Part shown: positions 1 through 8,430 of the stretch, piece by piece
Numbering within the stretch: position 1 is the first letter of the stretch
Layout: the number at the start of each line of letters is the position of its first letter
Assembly: GCA_017557405.1 (NCBI GenBank)
Contig: JAFYYV010000016.1
Span: 1-47,929 of the forward strand
Direction of reading: 5' to 3'
DNA length: 47,929 nucleotides
Source of the DNA: Prevotella sp.
GTDB lineage: Bacteria; Bacteroidota; Bacteroidia; Bacteroidales; Bacteroidaceae
Notes under the pieces: model-generated
Databases searched by the model: none
Told to the model about the DNA's origin: nothing
What the model saw: the letters and a program-made list of their open reading frames with translations, nothing else
Translations under genes and position numbers: made by a program

Positions 1-68
1 ATATTTACCCCTATAAATCTTTCAATTTTCAATCGATTTTTGATTTGGGAAAAGTGGAACCACCTTAT

Positions 69-100
69 TGTTACAATGTTACAATGTTACATTGTTACAT
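69..100 (+). repeat. Four tandem 8-base units TGTTACAA/TGTTACAT
   Basis: Two TGTTACAA units are followed by two TGTTACAT units without gaps. The same word recurs in the gene-free block at 18861-18894 and, inverted, at 19049-19080, so this is a dispersed simple repeat and not a one-off. Confidence 0.8.
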
Positions 101-282
101 TTTTTGTGTTTCCCCTGATTTTAGAGGTCTTTTGTCATTCTCAAAAAAAGTTTGCTCTCTCGTTTGGCAATAGAACTGAGGTGTAAGAATGTATTAGATG
201 CGATTGTCAAACATGTAGATGAAGAGGATAAGGGCGCGCGAAATAAGACACCTTTTGTGGAATACAGCAACTCGAGTCGAGT

Positions 283-297
283 GTAAAAAATTTTTAC
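283..297. promoter_or_regulatory. A/T palindrome just upstream of the -33 element
   Basis: GTAAAAAATTTTTAC is a perfect odd-length palindrome with 7-base arms, ending 7 bases before the TTTG (-33) element of the next promoter. Its position would suit a regulator binding site or DNA-curvature element. Function is inferred from position only. Confidence 0.3.
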
Positions 298-304
298 CTC
301 GAAA

Positions 305-336
305 TTTGGAGGTATGGAAGATTATTTGTATTTTTG
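305..336 (+). promoter_or_regulatory. Bacteroidota-type promoter for the lipoprotein gene at 366
   Basis: TTTG at 305-308 is separated by exactly 20 bases from TATTTTTG at 329-336, matching the -33 TTTG / -7 TAnnTTTG layout of Bacteroidota primary-sigma promoters. The expected leader before the ATG is about 20-25 bases. Confidence 0.75.
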
Positions 337-365
337 CAACGACATAACACTTAAAAACAGAAACC

Positions 366-1310
366 ATGAGAAGAATCTATTTCATTCTGGCAGCCATCGT
401 GCTGGTGCTGACGAGCTGCAACGACAAGAAAGCGAATACGACGAGCAATGAGGAGGGGGCTGCGGCGAATGTGGAGCAGGCTACGGAGGACAACGAGCAG
501 AAGGCGGAAGCTGTCACGCTCGACGGTGTGAGCCAACTGCTGAATTGGTCGTTTGGCGTCATGAAGGTGAGCGGTGGCGATGGCGAGTTCGTCGTCTCGG
601 AAGTCAATGGGGAACTCGAGTGGAAGCTCAAAGCCAACGGCGACGGGACGTACCAAGAGACGTCGGGCAAGAAGGACATGATCGGGCAGAGCGCCACATT
701 CAAGGTGCAGAAAGTGGACGGGGTGACCACGCTGAGTGCCTACAACGGTGAGATGCTGATGGCAGCACTCGTGAGCGGTGATGACCTGAAGGCGTTCCGC
801 GACAGAGGATACAAACGGATACTGACGAGTAACTTCGAGCCTGTGGAGGGCGAGGAGGTGGAGATCTCGGACAAGGAGATGAAGGTGTTCCTGCTGCCCG
901 AAGCGCCCACGATGGGCTACTTCTTCATCGAGGACGGAAAGGGCGACCTCACGGACAATATTCGCCTATCGGGTGGCCGTTTCTTCCTGAACTTCAGCCC
1001 TGCCGACAAGGGTGTGAACCTGCACTTCTGCCACCTGAACCTCGACACCGACGAGCTGGAGGTGCAATACGGCAGCGAGAACACCACCTGCCTGCGCTAT
1101 GCCGAGGACCCGGGCTGGGAGTGGCTCAGCACAGACGTGCTCGACTCGGACTTCCTGATCTACAACTTCGAGAAACCTTACTGGAAACTGATGCTGAACA
1201 AGCTGAAGGAAAAGAAACAACCCAACGAGGTGGAGCAATGGAACCTGGCGCTGCTGGAAAATCTCATCGCGCACAATGAACCGTATACGGGGATGGAAAG
1301 CTCAGAATAG
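366..1310 (+). CDS. Hypothetical lipoprotein
   Basis: A 314-residue protein of unknown function. The N-terminus is a lipoprotein signal: basic MRR, a hydrophobic stretch, then a lipobox ending at Cys18 (LTSC). Export and lipid anchoring are therefore well supported; whether it is surface-exposed is not known. After the cysteine comes a polar, Glu/Asn/Ala-rich linker (about residues 20-50), then a compact region rich in acidic residues and beta-type sequence with no motif I recognise. The gene stands alone with its own promoter (305-336) and a terminator at 1463-1495. The start is fixed by the signal peptide and by promoter spacing. Confidence 0.85.
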   Translation: MRRIYFILAAIVLVLTSCNDKKANTTSNEEGAAANVEQATEDNEQKAEAVTLDGVSQLLNWSFGVMKVSGGDGEFVVSEVNGELEWKLKANGDGTYQETSGKKDMIGQSATFKVQKVDGVTTLSAYNGEMLMAALVSGDDLKAFRDRGYKRILTSNFEPVEGEEVEISDKEMKVFLLPEAPTMGYFFIEDGKGDLTDNIRLSGGRFFLNFSPADKGVNLHFCHLNLDTDELEVQYGSENTTCLRYAEDPGWEWLSTDVLDSDFLIYNFEKPYWKLMLNKLKEKKQPNEVEQWNLALLENLIAHNEPYTGMESSE

Positions 1311-1390
1311 CCCCCTCCCATCCTCCCCCAAAGGGGGGAGGGGAGTAGGAAGTGAGGGGAAAGCCTCCCCAAGCCCCTCCCGTAGAGGGG
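1311..1390. repeat. C/G-tract intergenic element (REP-like)
   Basis: Directly after the lipoprotein stop lies a run of alternating C-tracts and G-tracts, including the palindrome CTCCCCCAAAGGGGGGAG, then AAGCCTCCCCAAGCCCCTCC and GAGGGG. A related G-run block sits near 1530-1548. The layout resembles short intergenic palindromic repeats; copy number elsewhere in the genome cannot be seen here. Confidence 0.5.
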
Positions 1391-1462
1391 ATGTTGAATA
1401 GCTAAATGGCAAAATCAATTGTCAAATTGTAAATTGCTTTAGCTTCTTAACTACTACAAGCA

Positions 1463-1495
1463 AATAAGGTCATCGAAATCGATGACCTTATTTTG
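1463..1495. terminator. Bidirectional rho-independent terminator
   Basis: A perfect 13-base-pair stem (AATAAGGTCATCG with its complement) closes on the loop AAAT and is followed by TTTTGTTTTA. It sits between the lipoprotein gene (plus) and the xylanase gene (minus), whose 3' ends converge, and could end both transcripts. Confidence 0.85.
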
Positions 1496-1551
1496 TTTTA
1501 TCTCCTATTTATCGAGCCTCCACCTTTTTGGGGGGATTTGAGGGGGGCTCC

Positions 1552-4074
1552 TTATTTCACCACAAACTTCTTGCCGGAGCGGATGTAGATGCCGGGATGC
1601 AGGGTGGAGTCGTTCACACGGCGACCCATGAGGTCGTAGGTGGCGGCATCGGTAGCTTCGGCATTCATCTCTACGTTCTTGACAGCGGTGTTGACGAAAT
1701 AACGATGGCGCAGAGCCGAGCGCACGGCATAGTAGGCGGGTTTCTTGTCCAACTGAGCGGTGAACAGCAGCGGATTGGAAGTCTCGCGCCAGCTGTTGTT
1801 GTCCTTCAGGCCCCAGAGCACCATACTCGGACAGTTGTCGTGGTTGAGCATGATGTCGGTGATGACACGATAGACGCGCGCCTGCTCCTGCAGACTCTTC
1901 TCAGAAGTGTCGGGAATGCCCAGGTCGAACTCGGTGATGATGCACAACAGCCCTGCCTCCTCGAAGCGGCGGATGGTGTTGTCGAGCTTCGTGCTGTCAA
2001 CAGCACCTATCGAGAAGTGGCACTGCAGGCCCACACCGTGGATGGGAATGTCGGCATTCTTCAGACGCATGGCGAGATTGTAGAAAGCCGCCGACTTGGC
2101 CTGACCTTGGAACTCCACACCATAATCGTTCAGATAGAGAATGGCGTCGGGGTCGGCACGGTGGGCATAGACGAAGGCTGAATCAACATAGTCGTCGCCG
2201 ATGGCATTCTGCCACACGCTGTTCGTGCGCAGGGTGTAGCCGTCGGGGTTGGTGCGCACGATGGCCTGATTGTCGTCAAGACATTCGTTCACCACGTCCC
2301 ACTCGCGAACCTTACCCTTATAGTGCTGCATCACGTTGGTGATATGATCCTTCATGATTTTCAACGCCTCCTGGCGCGTCAAGTTCTTGTCGTTGGTCTT
2401 ACCGCCATCGGACGAAATCCACGTGGGCGACTGCTGATTCCACACGAGGCAATGGCCGCGCATCACCATCTTCTTGCGGTTGGCGAAGTTGACCAATTTG
2501 TCGGCGGTGTAGAAGTTGAAATTGCCATTCTGACCTCCAAAGGCCTCGGGCTTCATCTCGTTCTCAGCCACCAGCATGTTGAACTGGAAGCCGACAGCCT
2601 CGGTCTCGGGCAGACTCGAGTCGGTGAGATCGTTCTTATACAACGAGATGGCGGTGCCGATGCTCTTGCCGTTCTGGTTGGCATAGTATTTCAGCGACTT
2701 CTTGTCGGTAGTGTCGTCGATTCCGTCGTCGTAGAAGGCTCCCATCGTGCTCTCGGGGTTGTCGGGATTGTCAGGACCATCGGGGCCAGTCATATCGTCG
2801 AGCGAAACGAGACGCAGCACGAAGACCAGCAAGCCATTCTCCTCGCGTTCCACCACCTCCCAAGTGTATTTTGCGGCCTTCACATCGAAGTGCCAGTCGC
2901 CAGCCGACTTACCCTTGGCGGTCATGATGCGGAACTCATCGCCCACCTTCACGTCGGCACCATCAGCAAGCACCACCTGCACCACGGGCATCTTGTCGCT
3001 CGAAGAAAAGTCCTCGGTTTGCGAGCTATACTGCACCTGACCGTCAACGGCAAGCTGGTCGTAGTTCGTTGTGGAGCCAACCTCCATGCGAAGCACCGAA
3101 GCGGGATGAACAAAGAGATGGGCATCTTTCGAAGCCGCATAGTTTTTCAACGTGAGCAATCCGATGCCGTCGGCACCTGGCTCGATGACACCATAGTTGT
3201 CGACTGTTCCACCAATGCTGCCCGTTCCACCAAGGACACCCTTGCCGAAAACGAATGCCACAGCCTCGGTAGCGCTGGCCTTGGCTCCGAGGGCACCACG
3301 CAACTTGCCGCTCTCAGCAGCAGCGCGGTCGTTCATCACCAAGACACGACCTTCCAAGACACGAAGAGAGCCACTCAGATAGTTGTTGTTGCCCGTAATC
3401 TGATAGGTTCCCGTTCCTTCCTTGATAATGCCCAAAGCGGTGTCGTCGCGGTAACCAGAAGGGGCAATCGTGCCAGCCAGCGTGGCATCGGTATTCGTGA
3501 GACCTAACATGTAATAGGCCGCGCGAGAATTCTTCATATAGCCCTGCAGCGTAGAACCGACCTCCGTCTCCAGATGTCCGATACGGAAACCAGAGCCTGC
3601 CGTATTCGCTTCAGTACACAATGTTGCACCCGCATGCAGAATCACGCGATTGTTCTCCATACTGCGGTTCACCTTGCTCAGGTCAATATTCTCTGGCGAG
3701 AAAGCCTTGCCGCCATGCATCAGCACCACGTTATAGGAACCTGCCGACGGAGCATTTTCCTTGTAGGGCCACATGTGTACATCACCCGTATAGCCACTCC
3801 AATCATTCCACTTCTTGTCAGAATTACCCAGATAGCCACGTTCACCGCCTGCATAAAGGTTCAGCACACCAGTGCCTGTAATCGTCGAGCTAAAATAGCA
3901 ATAACGGGCCATTCTCACGTTAACGACGTCATTTGCGCCAATCGTGATAGCCGTGCTATAAGACGTGGCTGATTTGTCGGTATTGTCACCGCTGATGTTA
4001 ATGTCGCGTTCGTCAGCGGCAGCAGGCAGCAACAGGAATGCCTGAAATAGGAAAAGAGTAATTGTTTTTCGCAT
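1552..4074 (-). CDS. GH10 endo-1,4-beta-xylanase with beta-helix N-terminal region and T9SS-like tail
   Basis: A secreted 840-residue enzyme predicted to cut beta-1,4-xylan. Residues 1-20 form a signal peptide. Residues about 25-425 are a beta-helix-like region with autotransporter-type phrases (IIKEGTGTYQITGNNNY near 216; GVLGGTGSIGG near 279). A Pro/Gly/Asp linker follows (429-442). The GH10 domain spans about 460-790: NMLVAENEMKPE near 499, WDVVNE with acid/base Glu597, and ITEFD with nucleophile Glu715. In the usual HxLVWH motif the last His is Asn (HCLVWN, 541-546). Residues about 812-840 (YDLMGRRV ... GIYI ... KKFVVK) match Prevotella-type type IX secretion tails, so surface display or release is likely. 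It lies 51 bases after mfd; no clear promoter was seen in the gap. Family membership is firm; the role of the N-terminal half is inference. Confidence 0.93.
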   Translation of the reverse strand: MRKTITLFLFQAFLLLPAAADERDINISGDNTDKSATSYSTAITIGANDVVNVRMARYCYFSSTITGTGVLNLYAGGERGYLGNSDKKWNDWSGYTGDVHMWPYKENAPSAGSYNVVLMHGGKAFSPENIDLSKVNRSMENNRVILHAGATLCTEANTAGSGFRIGHLETEVGSTLQGYMKNSRAAYYMLGLTNTDATLAGTIAPSGYRDDTALGIIKEGTGTYQITGNNNYLSGSLRVLEGRVLVMNDRAAAESGKLRGALGAKASATEAVAFVFGKGVLGGTGSIGGTVDNYGVIEPGADGIGLLTLKNYAASKDAHLFVHPASVLRMEVGSTTNYDQLAVDGQVQYSSQTEDFSSSDKMPVVQVVLADGADVKVGDEFRIMTAKGKSAGDWHFDVKAAKYTWEVVEREENGLLVFVLRLVSLDDMTGPDGPDNPDNPESTMGAFYDDGIDDTTDKKSLKYYANQNGKSIGTAISLYKNDLTDSSLPETEAVGFQFNMLVAENEMKPEAFGGQNGNFNFYTADKLVNFANRKKMVMRGHCLVWNQQSPTWISSDGGKTNDKNLTRQEALKIMKDHITNVMQHYKGKVREWDVVNECLDDNQAIVRTNPDGYTLRTNSVWQNAIGDDYVDSAFVYAHRADPDAILYLNDYGVEFQGQAKSAAFYNLAMRLKNADIPIHGVGLQCHFSIGAVDSTKLDNTIRRFEEAGLLCIITEFDLGIPDTSEKSLQEQARVYRVITDIMLNHDNCPSMVLWGLKDNNSWRETSNPLLFTAQLDKKPAYYAVRSALRHRYFVNTAVKNVEMNAEATDAATYDLMGRRVNDSTLHPGIYIRSGKKFVVK

Positions 4075-4125
4075 TTTTTCTATTTTTGTATTATTATTTG
4101 TTTATGTAGATATTTCCATCACGTT

Positions 4126-7100
4126 TCATATTCCTCGGAGTACTTTAACGGCCTCCTCGACAGTCGGAACTTTCAACACGTGCATCAAACGGCGGCCCTT
4201 CACTTCGCGAAGCTCGCAACGGCGGAGCTCGTGGGTGGCGTAGTTGATGACGCTTCCAAAGACGGGACTCTGGTAGAAGGGGCTGTGGGCATTGCTCACG
4301 AACTGCATGATCATGCGACCTTGTCGCAGGATGATTTTCTCGCAACCAAGACGTTTACCCAACCGACGGAGCGTCACCACCTGCATCAATTCCTCACCCT
4401 CGTGGGGCACAGGACCGAAGCGGTCGACAAGCCGCTGGCGATAGGCAGCAAGTTCTCGTTCTTCGGTGATGTTGTCGAGTTCCCGATAGAGCAGCATGCG
4501 TTCGCTGGAACCAGGCACATAGGTGTCGGGGAAATACATCTCAAGGTCGCTCTCAACGGCGCAGTCCTCCACAAACTCGTCGCCTGTGACCTCGCGTCCC
4601 TGGGCAATCTCATCAGCGTAAATGTCGTGGAACTCATCGTTCTTAAGTTCAGTGACGGCTTGGTTCAATATCTTCTGATAGGTTTCGTAACCCAGATCCT
4701 CCATGAAACCACTCTGCTCGGCTCCCAACAGGTTGCCTGCACCACGAATGTCGAGGTCTTGCATGGCCAAATTAAAGCCGCTACCCAACTCCGAGAAGTT
4801 CTCCAATGCCTCCAACCGCCGACGTGCCTCGGGCGTAAGAACGCTCTTGGGCGGGGCTAGCAGATAGCAGAACGCCTTCCGATTGGAGCGCCCTACCCTT
4901 CCACGCATCTGATGGAGGTCAGAGAGTCCGAAACGGTGGGCGTCGTTGATGATGATAGTGTTGGCATTCGGAATGTCAATACCATTCTCGACAATGGTCG
5001 TGGAGAGCAGCACATCGTAATCATAGTTGATGAATCCCATGACGATTTTCTCCAGTTCCTCGGGCTTCATCTGCCCGTGTCCAATGGCGATGCGGCAATC
5101 GGGTATGTACTTCAGGATGAGTCGTTCTATTTCAGGCAGATTGGAAATACGATCATTGACGAAGAACACCTGTCCGTTACGGCTCATCTCGAAGTTGATA
5201 GCGTCGGCGATAATCTCGCCGCCATAGGTTCCCAGTTCGGTGTAGATGGGGTATCTATTGGGCGGCGGAGTACGAATGATACTCATGTCGCGGGCTCCCA
5301 TCAGCGAGAACTGCAGGGTGCGCGGGATAGGCGTGGCCGACATGGTGAGCGTGTCAACATTCGACTTCAGCTGACGTAGTTTCTCTTTTGTAGAGACACC
5401 GAACTTCTGCTCTTCGTCGATGATGAGCAGTCCCAAATCTTTCCACTTCACGTTCTTACCAATCAGCTTGTGGGTTCCGATGAGAATGTCAATCTTTCCG
5501 GCCTCCAAATCTTCGAGCACCTCGCGTGTCTTTTTGGCACTACGGGCTCTCGAGAGATAGTCAACACGCACAGGCAGATTCTTCAATCGGTCGCGGAAGG
5601 TCTGATGATGCTGGAAGGCAAGCACGGTGGTGGGCACCAGCACCGCCACCTGCTTGGAGTCGCAAGCCGCCTTGAAGGCTGCGCGCACAGCCACTTCGGT
5701 CTTTCCAAATCCCACGTCGCCACACACCAGACGGTCCATCGGACGAGAAGACTCCATGTCGGCTTTCACCTCCTGGGTGGCCTTCAACTGGTCGGGGGTG
5801 TCCTCGTATAGGAACGAGGCTTCGAGCTCGTTCTGCATGAAAGTATCGGCCGAGAACGCGAACCCTTTCTCGTGTCGGCGTTTGGCATAGAGTTTGATGA
5901 GGTCGCGGGCGATGTCTTTGATGCGCTTCTTGGTGCGCTCTTTCAAGCGGTCCCACGCTCCTGAGCCGAGTATGGACAGACGTGGCGGCTCACCCGTGTC
6001 GCTACGACGATATTTCGAAATCTTGTAAAGCGAATGGATGGACACGTCCACCTTGTCGTTGTGCTGATAGACAATGCGGATGACTTCCTGGTAGGCTTGG
6101 GTGTTAGGATTCCCGCTTTCGCGCCTACCCGTAGCCTTTGTTGGGTGTTGGGTGTTGGGAGCTATGGGAATGCGAACCAACCCAGCGAACTTGCCGATTC
6201 CATAATCAACATGCACGAGATAGTCGCCCACCTCCAACTCCTGCAACTCCTTCATGGTGAGCGCCATCTTGCCCGCACGTGCGCCGTCGCTCTTCAGGTT
6301 GTACTTGTGGAATCGGTCGAATATCTGGTGGTCGGTGAAGAAGCAAGCATGTAGGTCGTGGTCGACAAACCCTTCATGCAACGTATGGTCGATAGGAATG
6401 AAGACTTCCTTCCCCTCTTCCTCGTGCAAGAGGATTTCGTGCAGACGCTGGTGTTGCTTCGGACTGTCGGCAAGTATGTAGAGCTGATAGCCTTGCAGCA
6501 GATAATCGTCGATGGTTTGCTTGAGCAGTTCGATGTTCTTGTGGAACAATGGTTGGGCGGAGATGGAGAAACGGAGTGTGACCTGCGGGTTGCCCTCTGC
6601 ATGTGGACCATACTCGATGCGTCGGAACGATGCGGCTCCCTCGGTGAACTGGGTGGCTGTGGAGAGTTGGCTTTCACGTCGCATGTCGCGCATGATTTGC
6701 TGCTGTTCCATCTCGGTGGCTCCATTCAACCGTTCGGTCAATGCCTGCGAAGAAAAGCCATCGTTGTAGATTTGCTCGATGGTATCGTGAATGTAGGTGA
6801 AATCCTTCATCACCAAGACGCTGTTTGTGGGCAGGAAGTTGAGGAAAGGTATCTTCTCGGTCTCCATACCCGCCAACTCGGGTACAATCTCGATATCGGC
6901 ACGGCGGTCTTTCGAGAGCTGGTCTTGCACTTCGAAGGTACGAATGGAGTCGATCTCATCGCCAAAGAAGTCAATGCGGAAAGGCAATTCGCATGAGAAT
7001 GAATAAACGTCGAGAATGCTGCCACGCACGGCAAACTGACCTGGTTCATAAACATAGTCTACCTCCTGAAAACCGAACTCTCGAAGCGTGTTCTCTATCG

Positions 7101-7650
7101 CCACAATATCAGCCTCCTGACCAACGGAGAGTTTGATGATGCGTTCATCAAGTTTTTTCTTTGAGACCACCAACTCAGCCAATGCCTCTGGGTAGGAGAC
7201 GATGAAGAAGGGTGATGGATGTTGGGTGTTGGGTGATGGATGTTGGGTGTTGGGTGATGGATGTTGGGTGTTGGGTGATGGATGTTGGGTGTTGGGTGTT
7301 GGTTGGTTACTCAATCTCGCCAACACTTCCGTGCGCAATATCTCGTTGGCAGCATCGCGTTGCCCAAACTTGATGGCACGACGATAAGACGATGGAAAGA
7401 ACAACACTTGCTCCTGCCCCATGATTTGCGTCAGGTCATGGTAGAAATAGCCTGCATCGTCGGCATTCTGCAAGATGAAAAGGAATGTGTTGCGGGTCTT
7501 CTTGGCCAACGAAGCGAAGAACAGGGGAACGGCAGAGGCAAATAGCCCCTCCAGGAAAACGTACCGATTGGATTTGTTCTCCAGTGACTTTACAAGCGCC
7601 TGCAAACGGGGCGACTTTTCATAAAGTCCTTGTATATGTTGTATTTCCAT
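4126..7650 (-). CDS. mfd: Transcription-repair coupling factor Mfd
   Basis: Mfd removes RNA polymerase stalled at DNA lesions and recruits UvrA/UvrB. The 1174-residue protein shows the expected order: UvrB-like N-terminal region, polymerase-binding domain with a VDYGIGKFAGLVRI start, then a superfamily 2 translocase with Walker A GDVGFGKT near 642, DEEQ box near 743, TMSATPIPRTL, and the RG(A)GNLLG/QxG relay near the C-terminus. Two insertions interrupt conserved regions in frame: five PNTQHP copies at residues 119-152, encoded by a 21-base repeat, and about 25 residues (about 495-519) with PNTQHP and PNTQ flanking a basic stretch, just before QEVIR. Neither breaks the frame. The start is 1 base from the upstream glycosyltransferase stop, so the two are probably co-transcribed. 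Confidence 0.97.
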   Translation of the reverse strand: MEIQHIQGLYEKSPRLQALVKSLENKSNRYVFLEGLFASAVPLFFASLAKKTRNTFLFILQNADDAGYFYHDLTQIMGQEQVLFFPSSYRRAIKFGQRDAANEILRTEVLARLSNQPTPNTQHPSPNTQHPSPNTQHPSPNTQHPSPFFIVSYPEALAELVVSKKKLDERIIKLSVGQEADIVAIENTLREFGFQEVDYVYEPGQFAVRGSILDVYSFSCELPFRIDFFGDEIDSIRTFEVQDQLSKDRRADIEIVPELAGMETEKIPFLNFLPTNSVLVMKDFTYIHDTIEQIYNDGFSSQALTERLNGATEMEQQQIMRDMRRESQLSTATQFTEGAASFRRIEYGPHAEGNPQVTLRFSISAQPLFHKNIELLKQTIDDYLLQGYQLYILADSPKQHQRLHEILLHEEEGKEVFIPIDHTLHEGFVDHDLHACFFTDHQIFDRFHKYNLKSDGARAGKMALTMKELQELEVGDYLVHVDYGIGKFAGLVRIPIAPNTQHPTKATGRRESGNPNTQAYQEVIRIVYQHNDKVDVSIHSLYKISKYRRSDTGEPPRLSILGSGAWDRLKERTKKRIKDIARDLIKLYAKRRHEKGFAFSADTFMQNELEASFLYEDTPDQLKATQEVKADMESSRPMDRLVCGDVGFGKTEVAVRAAFKAACDSKQVAVLVPTTVLAFQHHQTFRDRLKNLPVRVDYLSRARSAKKTREVLEDLEAGKIDILIGTHKLIGKNVKWKDLGLLIIDEEQKFGVSTKEKLRQLKSNVDTLTMSATPIPRTLQFSLMGARDMSIIRTPPPNRYPIYTELGTYGGEIIADAINFEMSRNGQVFFVNDRISNLPEIERLILKYIPDCRIAIGHGQMKPEELEKIVMGFINYDYDVLLSTTIVENGIDIPNANTIIINDAHRFGLSDLHQMRGRVGRSNRKAFCYLLAPPKSVLTPEARRRLEALENFSELGSGFNLAMQDLDIRGAGNLLGAEQSGFMEDLGYETYQKILNQAVTELKNDEFHDIYADEIAQGREVTGDEFVEDCAVESDLEMYFPDTYVPGSSERMLLYRELDNITEERELAAYRQRLVDRFGPVPHEGEELMQVVTLRRLGKRLGCEKIILRQGRMIMQFVSNAHSPFYQSPVFGSVINYATHELRRCELREVKGRRLMHVLKVPTVEEAVKVLRGI
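6091..6165 (-). repeat. Second PNTQHP-type insertion in mfd
   Basis: On the coding strand CCCAACACCCAACACCCAAC and, further on, CCTAACACCCAAGCC flank a short segment containing GGCTACGGGTAGGCGCGAAA. It encodes PNTQHP, then a basic stretch, then PNTQ, between the conserved GLVRI and QEVIR blocks. It is in frame and uses the same hexapeptide as the repeat at 7211-7294. Confidence 0.65.
7211..7294 (-). repeat. Four perfect 21-base tandem repeats inside mfd
   Basis: On the plus strand the unit begins GGTGATGGATGTTGGGTGTT and ends with one further G. Copies start at 7211, 7232, 7253 and 7274, with a partial fifth (GGTGTTGG) after 7294. Each unit encodes the heptapeptide SPNTQHP, so copy-number change keeps the reading frame. 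Confidence 0.95.
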
Positions 7651-8403
7651 TTACTCTTGTGGCATCGGTGGATACTTGCGGAACCATCCGTCCCAACGCA
7701 AACGCATCACACCGAAGAAAGCCTCGCCAAAGATGCCACCCGACATCTTGCTGACGCCCTCGCGACGATTGACGAAGATGACTGGCACTTCCTTGATTCG
7801 GAAACCAATCTTGTGGGCGGTGAACTTCATCTCTATCTGGAAGGCATATCCCTTGAATCGAATCTTGTCGAGTTCGATGGTGTCCAACACTCGCCGCTTG
7901 TAACACTTGAATCCCGCCGTCGTGTCGTGAATCTTGAATCCTGTGACAAAACGGACGTATTTGGAAGCAAAATAGCTCATCAACACGCGACCAATGGGCC
8001 AATTCACCACATTCACACCACTCACATAGCGGGAACCAATGGCCAAATCGTAGCCTTCATCGTGGCAAGCCGAATAGAGACGAGGCAAATCTTTGGGATC
8101 GTGGCTGAAGTCAGCGTCCATCTCGAAAATATACTCGTAGTCGTGAGCCAACGCCCATTTGAAACCTGTGATATAGGCCGTTCCGAGTCCCAACTTCCCA
8201 CTACGCTCAAGAATGAACAGACGGTCGTAGAACTCGCCGCCCATCAACTGCTTCACGATATCGGCCGTTCCGTCGGGTGAACCATCGTCGATGACCAATA
8301 TGTGGAAGCACTTTTCGAGTGAGAACACGGCCCGAATGATGTTTTCGATGTTCTCTTTTTCGTTGTAGGTCGGAATGATTACAATGCTGTCACTGAGATT
8401 CAT
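7651..8403 (-). CDS. Polyprenol-monophosphate mannosyltransferase-like glycosyltransferase (GT2)
   Basis: A 250-residue cytosolic-face GT2 enzyme of the Dpm1 type, which typically transfers mannose (or a related sugar) from a nucleotide donor to polyprenyl phosphate. The GT-A fold motifs are clear: IIPTYNEKENI near residue 10, VIDDGSPDGT near 36, and the metal-binding EMDADFSHDP near 92, followed by GSRYVSG. No C-terminal membrane segments are present, so it is the short, soluble form that docks at the membrane. It sits directly upstream of mfd and 27 bases after an unknown membrane-anchored protein. The sugar and lipid specificity cannot be read from sequence. Confidence 0.9.
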   Translation of the reverse strand: MNLSDSIVIIPTYNEKENIENIIRAVFSLEKCFHILVIDDGSPDGTADIVKQLMGGEFYDRLFILERSGKLGLGTAYITGFKWALAHDYEYIFEMDADFSHDPKDLPRLYSACHDEGYDLAIGSRYVSGVNVVNWPIGRVLMSYFASKYVRFVTGFKIHDTTAGFKCYKRRVLDTIELDKIRFKGYAFQIEMKFTAHKIGFRIKEVPVIFVNRREGVSKMSGGIFGEAFFGVMRLRWDGWFRKYPPMPQE

Positions 8404-8430
8404 ACGCTTGATGATTTAAAGAAGGTGGGG

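Larger units (their letters stand above)
1..365. other. Gene-free leader region before the first lipoprotein gene
   Basis: No gene is supported here. The stretch holds an 8-base tandem repeat (69-100), a 15-base A/T palindrome (283-297) and a Bacteroidota-type promoter (305-336) serving the lipoprotein gene that starts at 366. A 53-codon open frame at 125-286 has no start codon and is within what chance allows. The remaining sequence is AT-rich with no recognised structure. Confidence 0.6.

Noticed and set aside
125-286. A 53-codon open frame upstream of the first lipoprotein gene, possibly a gene remnant
   Set aside because: It has no start codon in frame, is short enough to occur by chance, and matches nothing recognisable.
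4126-7650. mfd as a pseudogene because of two insertions
   Set aside because: Both insertions keep the reading frame and all translocase motifs are intact.
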